A stretch of DNA of 40,250 bases, taken from assembly GCA_937911045.1 (NCBI GenBank), contig CALEPX010000011.1:1-40250 (forward strand), read 5' to 3'. The stretch is from an uncultured Fretibacterium sp. GTDB lineage: Bacteria; Synergistota; Synergistia; Synergistales; Aminobacteriaceae. The translations under genes and the position numbers were made by a program. This document shows, piece by piece, positions 7,650 through 16,688 of the stretch (positions within the stretch are counted from its first letter, which is position 1; each line of letters starts with the position of its first letter). The notes under the pieces were generated by a model, which was not told the DNA's origin, ran no database searches, and was given only the letters and a program-made list of their open reading frames with translations.

Positions 7650-9323
7650 TTGAAAACGAATCGTTACACAGGGCGTGCGAACTCTCAACCCATTAGAGGC
7701 AGCGTCGTGCGCAGGAATAGTAATAACAGGAAGGAAGCGTCACTGATATTTTGCTGGTGCTTCGGTGGGGTAGTCTGCCTGACTTTCGGGTTAGCCGCTT
7801 TTCTGATGTTCTCCGCATTTTCGGCTGGAGGATCTGGAGTTGCGGATTTGCCGGCGGCTTGGGGAGAAAATGGCAGCAATGAGAATTTTGTCACGAGCAA
7901 TCTTGTTCAGGTGAAGATCACTGAGCTTGATAATTTGTCGGCTTTGCAAACAAGTTCGTTAAAATCCGGCGATGAATTTGGCGAACTTTATGCGAACGCT
8001 GATTACTCTGAGAAGCTTGAGGACTTTGGACCGTTTCCGAAATATTTATCGGATTATCAGAGCATAGTTCTTAACGTTGACAACGATGGCACGCGATTGC
8101 CTGATGATGCTTACGATGACGATGATGACGAAACTGAAGGACACGAGAATATTTCTGTTGCGAATGCAAAAGCTGAGACTGGTTCCCTCGTGAAAAATTC
8201 TGTCGCGGAAAAACCTGCGGCGAAAATCGTCTTATCTGAGAACAGCGGTTTGTGGCATGAACATGTCGTGAAAACTGGCGAAACATTGTCGGATATTGCG
8301 AGGGCTCACGGTGGAATTACGGCTCAGGATATTTTGCGCGCGAACGGCTTGAAAGATGCGAACAGACTTTCGGAGAATCAGATTTTGTTGATTCCGAATG
8401 ACGCGTCGAAAATTGCTGATACTCTCGATGAAGTCAGAACTCGTCAGATGAGAGTTGCAGCTGTGAATGAAAAAGTCGAACCGTTGAAAGTTTCGGCATA
8501 TGTCGTGGCTCAAGGCGATTCTCTATGGTCAATTTCCAACACGCAGAATATCGAACTTGACACGTTAATCGGCAGCAACACGTTCAAGTCCTCAGCGAAA
8601 TTACGTCCGGGTGCGGTGCTAAGAATACCGAATCAGGACGGAATTTTTTATAAGCTCAAGAAGGGCGAGACGATTGAAAGTGTAGCCAAGCGTTATCGTG
8701 TGAAACTTGCGAAAGTGAAGCTTGTGAACTCAGAAGTTGACATGAAAGCGTTGAAAGAGGGCGACGAAATATTTTTGCCGGGCGCAAAACCTGAGGGCTT
8801 AATCGAGGTCGCGAAAATCGACGTGAAGAAAGTTCCGATTACAAATTCAAGTTCAAGTTCAAGCAGCAAGAAATCCAGTGCAAAAACTCAGCCGGTTCAT
8901 GAGACAGAATCGAATCTTGACATTAACATGAAAAAGAGCGCGCGTTATTCGTGGCCGGTCATGGGAAGAATCACCAGCCCGTTCGGTTGGAGACAGCACC
9001 CAATCACGAAACGCAAAGATTTTCACACCGGAGTCGATATCAAGTCTGATCGCAACACTCCGATTAAAGGCGCAGGCAGTGGCAAAGTTGTTTATTCCGG
9101 ATGGATGGGCGGTTACGGAAAAGTCATCGTAATCGAGCATAATAACGGACAATCGACTTTGTACGCACATTGCAGCTCGCTGTTAGTTGGCAAGGGTACA
9201 TCTGTTTCGTCAGGTCAGATAGTTGCGAAAGTTGGAACGACGGGACGCTCAACGGGTCCGCATTTACATTTCGAGGTCAGAAACGGCAACAGTCCGGTCA
9301 ATCCGATTAAATATTTGCGCTAA
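7650..9323 (+). CDS. LysM-repeat M23 (LytM) metallopeptidase, membrane-anchored
   Basis: A peptidoglycan hydrolase or NlpD/EnvC-like amidase activator. In order: a cytoplasmic basic tail (1-30), one transmembrane anchor (about 31-59), an acidic linker, three LysM peptidoglycan-binding domains (about 204-250, 283-328, 333-378), a Ser-rich linker (400-410, encoded by TTCAAG repeats), and the M23 domain. The zinc ligands and catalytic residues are all present (H459, D463, H507, H538 with H540 in PHLHFEVR), which favours an active D,D-endopeptidase rather than a degenerate activator. The TTG start at 7650 is supported by GGGAGGAG 7 nt upstream. It acts in the periplasm during septation or wall growth. 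The 137-bp gap upstream holds no clear gene. Confidence 0.93.
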   Translation: MKTNRYTGRANSQPIRGSVVRRNSNNRKEASLIFCWCFGGVVCLTFGLAAFLMFSAFSAGGSGVADLPAAWGENGSNENFVTSNLVQVKITELDNLSALQTSSLKSGDEFGELYANADYSEKLEDFGPFPKYLSDYQSIVLNVDNDGTRLPDDAYDDDDDETEGHENISVANAKAETGSLVKNSVAEKPAAKIVLSENSGLWHEHVVKTGETLSDIARAHGGITAQDILRANGLKDANRLSENQILLIPNDASKIADTLDEVRTRQMRVAAVNEKVEPLKVSAYVVAQGDSLWSISNTQNIELDTLIGSNTFKSSAKLRPGAVLRIPNQDGIFYKLKKGETIESVAKRYRVKLAKVKLVNSEVDMKALKEGDEIFLPGAKPEGLIEVAKIDVKKVPITNSSSSSSSKKSSAKTQPVHETESNLDINMKKSARYSWPVMGRITSPFGWRQHPITKRKDFHTGVDIKSDRNTPIKGAGSGKVVYSGWMGGYGKVIVIEHNNGQSTLYAHCSSLLVGKGTSVSSGQIVAKVGTTGRSTGPHLHFEVRNGNSPVNPIKYLR

Positions 9324-9377
9324 TAATTTACGCATAATTTTCACTATTTTCACTTCAAATGCTTCAGGGATAATATT

Positions 9378-11021
9378 ATGTCAAAATTTGTTTTTGTCAC
9401 GGGTGGAGTAGTTTCTTCGCTCGGAAAAGGGATAACGTCGGGTTCATTGGGAACTCTGTTGAAGAAGCGCGGCTTTGATATTTCGATTCTAAAGATCGAT
9501 CCGTATTTGAACGTCGATGCTGGCACGATGAATCCGTTTCAACACGGTGAAGTTTTCGTGACTGATGACGGAGCCGAGACGGATTTGGATTTGGGACATT
9601 ATGAGCGATTCATAGACGAAACTTTATCCGAGAGAAATTCGATCACAACGGGCAAGATTTACTCGTCGGTCATAAAGCGTGAACGTCGCGGTGATTATCT
9701 TGGCGACACGGTGCAAGTTATTCCGCATATAACGAACGATATTCAGGAGAAAATTATTCAGGCCTCAGAAGGTCATGATATTCTGATTGTCGAGATTGGC
9801 GGAACTGTCGGAGATATTGAGGGGCAGCCGTTTCTCGAAGCGATTCGTCAAATGGCGTTCAGAGTTGGGCGTGAGAATGTCGCGTACTGTCATGTTACGT
9901 TGATTCCGTGGCTCGAAGCAGCTAAAGAACTCAAGACTAAGCCGACACAGCACAGTGTTCAGGAGTTACGCCGGATTGGAATTTTGCCTGATGTTCTCGT
10001 TTGCAGGACAAGCCGCCCGATGGACGACAGCATGAAGAGCAAGATTTCGCTGTTCTGTGACGTTCAAGCGGTGATCGAGTGCCGTGACCAAAACACGATT
10101 TATAACGTTCCGATTAGTTTGCACGAACAGGGACTTGACGAGATGATTCTGAAATTCCTGAATTTGCCAGTCGGAACTGAGCCGGATTTGTCGGATTGGC
10201 GGCGCGTGGTTGATGCGTACACGTTGCCCGAAGATGAAGTGAATATCGCGCTTGTCGGGAAATATGTTGCTCATAAAGATGCGTATTTAAGTGTTGTCGA
10301 GGCTTTGCACCACGCGGCGATTGCTCGAAATGTTAGGATTAATATTCATTCGATTGAGTCGGAATTGCTGGAGCAAGATAATTCGGCTTCGGATTCAAGT
10401 TCAAGTTCAAGTTCAAGTTTGGAAAAGTTGCGTGAGTTTGACGGGATTCTGATTCCGGGTGGATTTGGCTCGCGTGGGATCGAGGGAATGATTCGTGCGG
10501 CGAAGTTTGCGCGTGAAAATTCGGTTCCGTTGTTGGGAATTTGCCTCGGAATGCAGGTTATCGCGATTGAATTTGCGCGTGATGTTTGCGGATTTACCGA
10601 TGCTCACAGCACAGAATTTGATCCTGATACGCCGAATCCGGTAATAGATATTATGGCAGAGCAGAAGAATTTGTCGGGCATGGGCGGCTCGATGAGATTG
10701 GGCGCGTACCCGTGTGATTTACTTGAGGGAACTGTTGCGGCGCGTGCGTACGGTGAGCTGCATATTTCTGAGCGTCACAGGCACCGTTACGAGTTCAACA
10801 ACGCTTACAAATCATGTCTCGAAAAATCCGGTCTTGTGTGTTCAGGAATTTGCACGGAGAGAAACTTGGTCGAGATTGTCGAGTTGCCGAATCACCCGTG
10901 GTATGTCGGAGCGCAATTTCACGCAGAGTTGAAGTCACGTCCGATCAGACCGCACCCGTTGTTCGATGGATTCATAAATGCTGCCGTTGAGTTTATGCGT
11001 AGTAAAAGGGGGGTAATATAA
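9378..11021 (+). CDS. pyrG: CTP synthase
   Basis: Converts UTP to CTP with ATP and glutamine. The N-terminal synthetase has the signature SSLGKGITSGSLG (13-25), GTMNPFQHGEVFV (49-61) and GGTVGDIEG (141-149). The class I glutaminase domain has its nucleophile C389 (LLGICLGMQ) and H515/E517 (FHAELKSRP). At 547 residues the length is normal. An odd point is a run of about ten serines at 338-347 in the interdomain linker, encoded by four TTCAAG hexamers (10394-10417). The ATG follows a weak AGGGA site. It lies inside the envelope block, and only 3 bp separate it from the next gene, which uses a ribosome site inside the pyrG 3' end. Confidence 0.98.
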   Translation: MSKFVFVTGGVVSSLGKGITSGSLGTLLKKRGFDISILKIDPYLNVDAGTMNPFQHGEVFVTDDGAETDLDLGHYERFIDETLSERNSITTGKIYSSVIKRERRGDYLGDTVQVIPHITNDIQEKIIQASEGHDILIVEIGGTVGDIEGQPFLEAIRQMAFRVGRENVAYCHVTLIPWLEAAKELKTKPTQHSVQELRRIGILPDVLVCRTSRPMDDSMKSKISLFCDVQAVIECRDQNTIYNVPISLHEQGLDEMILKFLNLPVGTEPDLSDWRRVVDAYTLPEDEVNIALVGKYVAHKDAYLSVVEALHHAAIARNVRINIHSIESELLEQDNSASDSSSSSSSSLEKLREFDGILIPGGFGSRGIEGMIRAAKFARENSVPLLGICLGMQVIAIEFARDVCGFTDAHSTEFDPDTPNPVIDIMAEQKNLSGMGGSMRLGAYPCDLLEGTVAARAYGELHISERHRHRYEFNNAYKSCLEKSGLVCSGICTERNLVEIVELPNHPWYVGAQFHAELKSRPIRPHPLFDGFINAAVEFMRSKRGVI

Positions 11022-11024
11022 TTC

Positions 11025-12224
11025 ATGAGGACGTTGAGAATTTTTTTTGCGATAGTGCTGATATTCGTGAGTTGTGCGAGTTACGCTTCGGAGGCGGTTC
11101 CTGATCCTGATCCGAACTTGGCGTATGATGGCTCGTCCAACCAGATGATGGCGCGAATCGAAGAGATAATTTACGGTAACGCGATGAGTGGCGGATTGAT
11201 TGAGCGATTGGGTAAAGCTGAAGAGGATTTGTTCGGCAGAAGTTTGCCCGGCACGATTGCTGAGAGACACGCTGCGATTCTGAATTTTCTCGAAAACGGC
11301 ACTGAAGATCAGCCTTCGATGTTGTTCAAGCTCGGTGTAGCTGAATGGGTTGTTGATAAAAAGATCGCTGCCTCAGAAGCAGTCACGCGCAGACTTGAGA
11401 AATTAGAGATGAATCTTACAAATTCGTCGCGTCAGGGAAACCCGATTGTTATGCGTGTTGAGAGTTTGTTAGCTACGTTGTTAATGGATCCGGTTACGAT
11501 TCGGAATGTAGTTTTGCCCAAAGATACGCCGATGAAGTTCAGGTTCATGGACGAGTTAAGCCCTGCAATTTCGAAAGCCGGTGATCGCGTCAGACTTGAA
11601 TTGACGAATGATTTGATCGTTGACCAGTGTCTTGTTGCACCTGCCGGATCTTTGCTCTTGACGGAAGTTCGCGAGGTCAAGAAACCCAGAATGTTCGGTA
11701 TTCCTGGCGAGGTCAGATTGAGTTTCGTCGGATTAAGTCCGCTTGGACCGCAAAAGCCGCAAGTTATGGTTGGCAGCGCGTCTCAGAAAGCTATTGCCGA
11801 TGCCCGAAGAGTTGGGGATCGCGGTGAAGGCGGAGCGATTGGTGCCGGTGCGACGAGTATTGCTGGAGCTGCGTTACTTGGACCAGCTGGACTTGTCGGA
11901 GGATTTTTCATTCGGGGAAATTCGATCAAGATTGCTGCCGGTTCAGTCACGTTTGTGCAGACAGCTTCGGATACGACTGTTTCATCATTCCCGATTCCGG
12001 CGAGTTTGCAGGATACTATACCATCAGATGCAACGCGCATTCAGAGCACGTCTTCTCAGCAGCAGACCCAGACTCAATCAGGATATGACCCAAATAGAGA
12101 CACGATTATAAAGGGCGATGTTTTCAACAGGAACGCTTACGGAGCGACGACGTATTACCAGAATCAGCCGAGTAGTAGTTCAGGAGGAGATTTTGAGTTG
12201 CCACCCGAACAGCAGGTCAGGTAA
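11025..12224 (+). CDS. exported protein of unknown function with internal FGR repeats
   Basis: I do not recognise a named family. The product has 399 residues, with a signal peptide (about 1-21, VSCASYASEA). Residues about 35-130 contain degenerate repeats of the form RLGKAEEDLFGRSLPGTIAE, also seen as RIEEIIYGNAMSGGL and RLEKLEMNL, predicted helical. A beta-rich middle (about 160-265) reads like a transport or scaffold domain (KAGDRVRLELTNDLIVDQCL). A glycine/alanine segment (about 266-300) is hydrophobic, and the C-terminus is Gln/Ser-rich and disordered. AGGGGGG in the end of pyrG is its ribosome site. Position before LptC and LptD suggests an outer-envelope role, but that is inference from context only. 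Confidence 0.7.
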   Translation: MRTLRIFFAIVLIFVSCASYASEAVPDPDPNLAYDGSSNQMMARIEEIIYGNAMSGGLIERLGKAEEDLFGRSLPGTIAERHAAILNFLENGTEDQPSMLFKLGVAEWVVDKKIAASEAVTRRLEKLEMNLTNSSRQGNPIVMRVESLLATLLMDPVTIRNVVLPKDTPMKFRFMDELSPAISKAGDRVRLELTNDLIVDQCLVAPAGSLLLTEVREVKKPRMFGIPGEVRLSFVGLSPLGPQKPQVMVGSASQKAIADARRVGDRGEGGAIGAGATSIAGAALLGPAGLVGGFFIRGNSIKIAAGSVTFVQTASDTTVSSFPIPASLQDTIPSDATRIQSTSSQQQTQTQSGYDPNRDTIIKGDVFNRNAYGATTYYQNQPSSSSGGDFELPPEQQVR

Positions 12225-13338
12225 TCTAGCGTTAATAATACTTGCGATAATATTCAGTCTTGCGTCGAGTGCAATGGCTGTTGATTCTCCGGGTTCTGAT
12301 AATTTCAACGAAACTGTCAGGATTCTGGAGCGATGGACGGCTGCTCACTGGGGGCAAGATTGTTTCGTGTGGGTTGTGCATTATCCGCGGGATTTGATTG
12401 AGCCTTGGGTGAATGCTGAGGCTGCGAGATCCGGCATGAGTGAGACTGAGCGCGAGAATTATCGCCGGAAGTTTATCGCGGATTTGCAGCTTGATGATTC
12501 GGACACGTTTCTAGTGAGTGTGTATTCGTTCGGAGCTAGACCCGTGCATTTGTCGCCGGTTGATGAGAATATTTGCCTGCTGACGTCGAATGGCACGCGT
12601 GTGAAGCCGTCAAGATATGATTCGAGTTTGGATTACGCCTCGAACGGAGTTGTTCAGGGACTTGTGTTTTTCCCGAAGCAATCGAACAAGAATTTCTCAA
12701 TCGCGTTGAAGGGCATGTCGAATCATGAGCGGATTTTCTCGTTTGACCCGCCCGAATACGTTCCGCCGCCGAAACAGGAAGCTCCCGAAGTTGTCGTTGT
12801 GAATATTCCCAAGAAAAAGCAAGAGCCTCGTAAACCTGCACCGCCTCCACCACCGCCGCCGCCAGTGATCCCAGCACGCCCGATTACGCCGATATTTCAG
12901 GAAGATTCGCGTGACATGGCTGAATTTGTAAATTCGTTGAGGAGCAGGGATAATTCGAGTTCAAGTCCTGAGCCAAAACCCGAACCTGCCAAAACCAGTC
13001 GCGTTACCCGAACGCAAACTGATACGGATAATTCGTATGTCAGCCGTGAGAATGTTCTGCGGAAATTTCTGGAGCTGTGGGTGAATAATAATTCGAGCGA
13101 GATGTATGAGATGTTGTCGGAAAGTTCGAAGCGATTGATTTCTCGGGAGAATTTTGCGAAGGAAGTCTCGAAAGCGTCGGATTTCAAATCCGGATTGAAG
13201 GGCGAGTACAAGATTGAATGGCTTGGGAATGAACGCGCGAAAGTTACGGTGGAACGCAGAATGTTGATGTTCAGGTCGCTTACAACACGGACTTTAACGT
13301 TGACGCGAGAATCTTCAGCTTGGAAAATTATTTGGTGA
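12193..13338 (+). CDS. exported proline-rich protein with NTF2-like C-terminal domain
   Basis: The frame is open from 12118, but TTG at 12193 is preferred: AGGAGG lies 5 nt upstream and it puts a signal peptide at the N-terminus (LALIILAIIFSLASSAMA). That gives 381 residues and a 32-nt overlap with the previous gene, indicating translational coupling. Domains: an N-terminal beta-rich region (about 30-190, with a WGQDCFVWVVHYP strand); a Pro/Lys linker containing a run of ten prolines near 216-226, suited to crossing the periplasm; a Ser/Glu patch; and a C-terminal domain (about 285-381, FLELWVNNNSSEMYEMLS) that looks like a SnoaL/NTF2-like fold. Function unknown; it lies in the lptC-lptD operon. 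Confidence 0.72.
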   Translation: MSCHPNSRSGNLALIILAIIFSLASSAMAVDSPGSDNFNETVRILERWTAAHWGQDCFVWVVHYPRDLIEPWVNAEAARSGMSETERENYRRKFIADLQLDDSDTFLVSVYSFGARPVHLSPVDENICLLTSNGTRVKPSRYDSSLDYASNGVVQGLVFFPKQSNKNFSIALKGMSNHERIFSFDPPEYVPPPKQEAPEVVVVNIPKKKQEPRKPAPPPPPPPPVIPARPITPIFQEDSRDMAEFVNSLRSRDNSSSSPEPKPEPAKTSRVTRTQTDTDNSYVSRENVLRKFLELWVNNNSSEMYEMLSESSKRLISRENFAKEVSKASDFKSGLKGEYKIEWLGNERAKVTVERRMLMFRSLTTRTLTLTRESSAWKIIW

Positions 13339-13341
13339 ATC

Positions 13342-13923
13342 ATGAAGTTAAAGTCGCTATTTTCGATTAAGAAGTTGTTATTATGCGTAGGATTTCTGGC
13401 ACTGGTTGCGCTTGTGAACTTTGCGATGCGTGATATGGAACTCGACGTTGATTTGCTGCGTGAAAGTCTTATGGCTTCACCCGGAGTTTCGATTGAGAAT
13501 ATTCACATGAAACGCGAAATTTCCGGTGACTTGTGGCAGGTTCAGGTTCCGCTGTTGTCTCGTGAGGAAGACATGATTGTTGCGAGATCGCTTGACGTTA
13601 ATCGCACGTTGGGAAATCTTGACGAGAACGCGCCGGGTCAATGGTATTTTTTCTGTCGAGAGGCGCATTATTATCACAGAAAAAGTTTTGCGCAAGCTAT
13701 GGGTCTTTTGGGGACGATTGAATCCGGGACGAAAATATTTAATCTCGAAAGCCCGTTGTTAGAATGGCGTGAATCTGATAATAATCTGGTTTTTCCTGAG
13801 GGTGTGACGTTGTACGATGACGAGTTTTTCCTGAAATCTCAATCAGCAAGCATGGATTTATCTGGGCGTGTAATTTTTGATAAGGGGGTAGAGATTCAAT
13901 GGCAAAAGCCGCTAGATATGTAG
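13342..13923 (+). CDS. lptC: LPS export protein LptC-like
   Basis: LptC is the bitopic inner-membrane component that passes LPS from LptBFG to LptA. The 193 residues comprise one N-terminal membrane segment (about 10-28, KLLLCVGFLALVALVNFAM) and a periplasmic beta-jellyroll. The jellyroll strands include VSIENIHMKREISGDLW, WQVQVPLLSREED and VEIQWQ, as expected for LptC/DUF1239. Length matches E. coli LptC (191). It begins 3 bp after the previous stop and overlaps the LptD-like gene by 25 bp. Sequence similarity is weak, so the call rests on topology, size and position directly before an OstA-domain protein. Confidence 0.72.
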   Translation: MKLKSLFSIKKLLLCVGFLALVALVNFAMRDMELDVDLLRESLMASPGVSIENIHMKREISGDLWQVQVPLLSREEDMIVARSLDVNRTLGNLDENAPGQWYFFCREAHYYHRKSFAQAMGLLGTIESGTKIFNLESPLLEWRESDNNLVFPEGVTLYDDEFFLKSQSASMDLSGRVIFDKGVEIQWQKPLDM

Positions 13924-15689
13924 TATTTGCGTTGATGATAATTTTCGCGGGTTCGTGCGTATTTGCTCAGGATGCAGAAATTCTCGAAGACGAAGCACAA
14001 GCTGAATTTGACGAGTTGACTTCTCAGCCTCAGCCGGAAGACGTATCTGAATTTCAAGCGGCTCACGATGACGATGAAGTTATTGAATTTCAGGCGGATT
14101 TCACTGGCGCAGACAAGGAAGAACAGGTGATTTTGCAGGCGGATCGTGTTTCGTTCAATGATGAGACGGGAAATGCTGTCGCACAGGGTGACGCGGAATT
14201 GATTTACAAAGGCACGAAAATCGAAGCAGAGCAAATCGAATACAACGCGGACACTCAGAAAATCGAAGCGTTATCTTTGCCGGATAAGCGGGTCAAAATC
14301 AGTTACGCTGACAAAGTTTTGACGGGCGATAAACTGAATTATGACTTGAACTCGCGCGAAGGTGTTCTGACGGGAGCGAAAACCCAAATCGGCATCGAGA
14401 ACGGCGGAGTTGTGTACGTTTACGGCGGAGAGATCAACGTGATTCCGTGGGAGCAGGCGAAAAGTATGGGGCTTGTGAACGTTTCGCCTGAAGAATATGT
14501 CGTTCAATGGAAGAATGTAATCATGACGACTTGTGCTATTGATCACGCGCATTACCGGCTCGAAACTAAGAAAATTATTTTTATCCCGGGAAAGCGCGTT
14601 GTTGCGAAACGCCCGAAAATTTATTTGGGCAATACGTATTTGCTCACGTCCCCGTTGGATTATGTTGTTGAGTTAAAGCGTCAAACGGTGAGATATTCGT
14701 TCATGCCGTATATTCAGAAGACAGAAGTTCGCGGCACAGGCGGCGGTTTAACTGGAACTGTCGGTTGGGCAACTGGTCAATTATCGTTGGGATTCTCGTA
14801 TGGCGGCAAATCCGGTCTCGAATGGCTGCTTGAACTCGAACAGGAATTGAACGACAGATTTACGTTTATATTAGGCGTCGAATATTCCTGGGATGATCTG
14901 TGGGACGAGCGGCAATGGCGACCGTACGCGACGCTGAAATATCAGGACAGAGGCTGGAAAGCTGCGTTGAACTGGCGCAAGAACGAATATTTTTCTGAGC
15001 AGAAAGACATGACACACAAATACAAAGGCAGATTAGACCGCAGACCCGAAATAGTCGTAAGTTCTCCGTGGTTCAGGTCATCGAAATATTCTTGGCTGAT
15101 GATTACGGCTGCATACGGAATTTACAAAGAGCAAGTCTACGGTTTAGGCGACAGGGATTCGATTGCGAGATACGGCGTTGGTTTTCACAGTTATTTTGAA
15201 TATCCGTGGGGCAATACTGAAATATTCTCGGATTCGACAGGCAATGCTTGGTTCTACGAGGGCGGCGATGATCAGGAAACGTTGCGGAGTTTCACGGGCT
15301 TGCGATATAAAATCGGCGATGTTGATATGGGCACGGCTTACGAGCGGCGTTACACGTGGGGCGAAAGTCCAATGTACTGGGACACTTACAGAGAGCGCAA
15401 ACGCATTCACCAGAAAATCAGATTTCACGTCGGAGGCGAAATTTACGCGGCGGTTCGCGGCAGCTATGATTTGAAAGAATCTATGGCGGACGAGATTATT
15501 TACAGCCTTCAATGGGTGACGGATTGCATGACGTGGGATTTGCATTACACGAATGACAGGACATCTGAGAAAGACAATAGCATTGGATTAGCGATTTCGT
15601 TGAACGCATATCCTGATTCGCCGGCATCGTTCGGACAGAAGCGTCAGACAGATCCGTTTTTGCCGCCGAAAGATTTGCCCAAGAAATAA
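13899..15689 (+). CDS. lptD: LptA/OstA-domain outer-membrane protein, compact LptD-like
   Basis: Signal peptide about 1-23 (FAGSCVFAQ), then an acidic linker. An OstA/LptA-type jellyroll follows (about 76-215, ILQADRVSFNDETGNAVAQG and YKGTKIEAEQIEYNADTQ), the LPS-conducting periplasmic domain. A C-terminal barrel of about 330 residues has alternating aromatic strands (LSLGFSYGG, FTFILGVEYSWD, WKAALNWRKNEYF). The family's LptD is 750-900 residues with a 26-strand barrel; this one has 596, so the barrel should have clearly fewer strands. Paired Cys near 212 and 533 could form a disulphide but do not match the known LptD pattern. AAGGGGGT precedes the ATG, which overlaps lptC. Inferred role: LPS insertion in the outer membrane. 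Confidence 0.8.
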   Translation: MAKAARYVVFALMIIFAGSCVFAQDAEILEDEAQAEFDELTSQPQPEDVSEFQAAHDDDEVIEFQADFTGADKEEQVILQADRVSFNDETGNAVAQGDAELIYKGTKIEAEQIEYNADTQKIEALSLPDKRVKISYADKVLTGDKLNYDLNSREGVLTGAKTQIGIENGGVVYVYGGEINVIPWEQAKSMGLVNVSPEEYVVQWKNVIMTTCAIDHAHYRLETKKIIFIPGKRVVAKRPKIYLGNTYLLTSPLDYVVELKRQTVRYSFMPYIQKTEVRGTGGGLTGTVGWATGQLSLGFSYGGKSGLEWLLELEQELNDRFTFILGVEYSWDDLWDERQWRPYATLKYQDRGWKAALNWRKNEYFSEQKDMTHKYKGRLDRRPEIVVSSPWFRSSKYSWLMITAAYGIYKEQVYGLGDRDSIARYGVGFHSYFEYPWGNTEIFSDSTGNAWFYEGGDDQETLRSFTGLRYKIGDVDMGTAYERRYTWGESPMYWDTYRERKRIHQKIRFHVGGEIYAAVRGSYDLKESMADEIIYSLQWVTDCMTWDLHYTNDRTSEKDNSIGLAISLNAYPDSPASFGQKRQTDPFLPPKDLPKK

Positions 15690-15778
15690 TTTTTTTCACA
15701 AGAATTGCAAATTTTCTACACAAGAATCCTAAATCGTAATTATAATATTAGAGCAGATTTTAGAAAGAAGTGAATGAT

Positions 15779-16600
15779 ATGTATTTATGTTATATCGACG
15801 GGGAATTTGTTGCCCCAGAGAACGCGAAATTACCGGTGAGTGACTTGATCATTCAGCGAGGCGTTGGACTTTTCGAAGCGATTGCGACACACGGATTGAA
15901 ATCGCTAATGCTCACGCCGCATGTTGAGAGATTGCTGAACAGTGCCGCAAAAACCGGTATCGTGAATCTGCCCAGCGCGGAATTTATCAAGAACGTTATT
16001 CGTGAAGGTCTGGCGAAAATTGGGCGTGATGCGCGTGTTCGACCGTTCATAACTGGCGGTGACGAATTTGACGCGAAAGCCGGAGCATTTACTAAGCCGA
16101 GATTCTTCGTGATATTTGACGAGCTTGGCTATGTTAAGCCCGAAGAGTATGAGAACGGTGCGGTGTTAGATCCTGTGCCATACGGGCGCGACGATCCTGC
16201 GATTAAGAGCGTTGATTATAGATCTACGTTTTTGATGAGCGAGAAAGCAATGGAAATATTATATTGCCCGAACGGCGAAATCACGGAAAGCGGTCACGGA
16301 AATTTCTTTATGATTAGCGACGGGAAATTAATCACAGCTCCGTTATCGCGGGTTTTGAAGGGTACAACACGAGGCGCGATTCTGGAATTGGCTCGCGAAT
16401 CCGGAATCGTAATCGAAGAAAGATGCCCGTTATGGACAGAATTGAAGACTGCTCAGGAAGCTTTTGTCACGGGAAGCATAAAAATGGTCGTTCCGGTTGT
16501 GCAAATCGGCGGCGTTAAAATCGGCAATGGCAAGCCCGGTGAAATCACGCGAAAACTCTCGGACTTGTATAAAAAATACATGGAGCGTTGGCTCGAATAA
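15779..16600 (+). CDS. class IV PLP aminotransferase (BCAT / D-amino-acid transaminase / ADC lyase family)
   Basis: Fold-type IV PLP enzyme of 273 residues from the ATG at 15779; a GTG 9 nt upstream is possible. Conserved features are the N-terminal strand YIDGEFV, a LIIQRGVGLFEAI motif, the Schiff-base lysine in IKSVDYRS, the E-x-G-x-x-N-F signature ITESGHGNFFMI, and a TTRGAILELA phosphate-binding loop. These do not separate branched-chain aminotransferase from D-alanine transaminase or aminodeoxychorismate lyase. Its neighbour, phosphate butyryltransferase, favours a role in branched-chain amino-acid fermentation, which is inference. A TATAAT at 15741-15746 may be its -10. Confidence 0.86.
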   Translation: MYLCYIDGEFVAPENAKLPVSDLIIQRGVGLFEAIATHGLKSLMLTPHVERLLNSAAKTGIVNLPSAEFIKNVIREGLAKIGRDARVRPFITGGDEFDAKAGAFTKPRFFVIFDELGYVKPEEYENGAVLDPVPYGRDDPAIKSVDYRSTFLMSEKAMEILYCPNGEITESGHGNFFMISDGKLITAPLSRVLKGTTRGAILELARESGIVIEERCPLWTELKTAQEAFVTGSIKMVVPVVQIGGVKIGNGKPGEITRKLSDLYKKYMERWLE

Positions 16601-16688
16601 TTCTGGCATTAACTCTCAGAGAAAATCGGAAAATCGAAACTCTCTGGAGATTGCATAAATAAAAAATTCAGAAGGAGCGTTATTAATT

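Noticed and set aside
12118..12192. Earlier ATG start for the proline-rich protein
   Set aside because: It would place 25 unrelated residues before the signal peptide; TTG 12193 has AGGAGG upstream.
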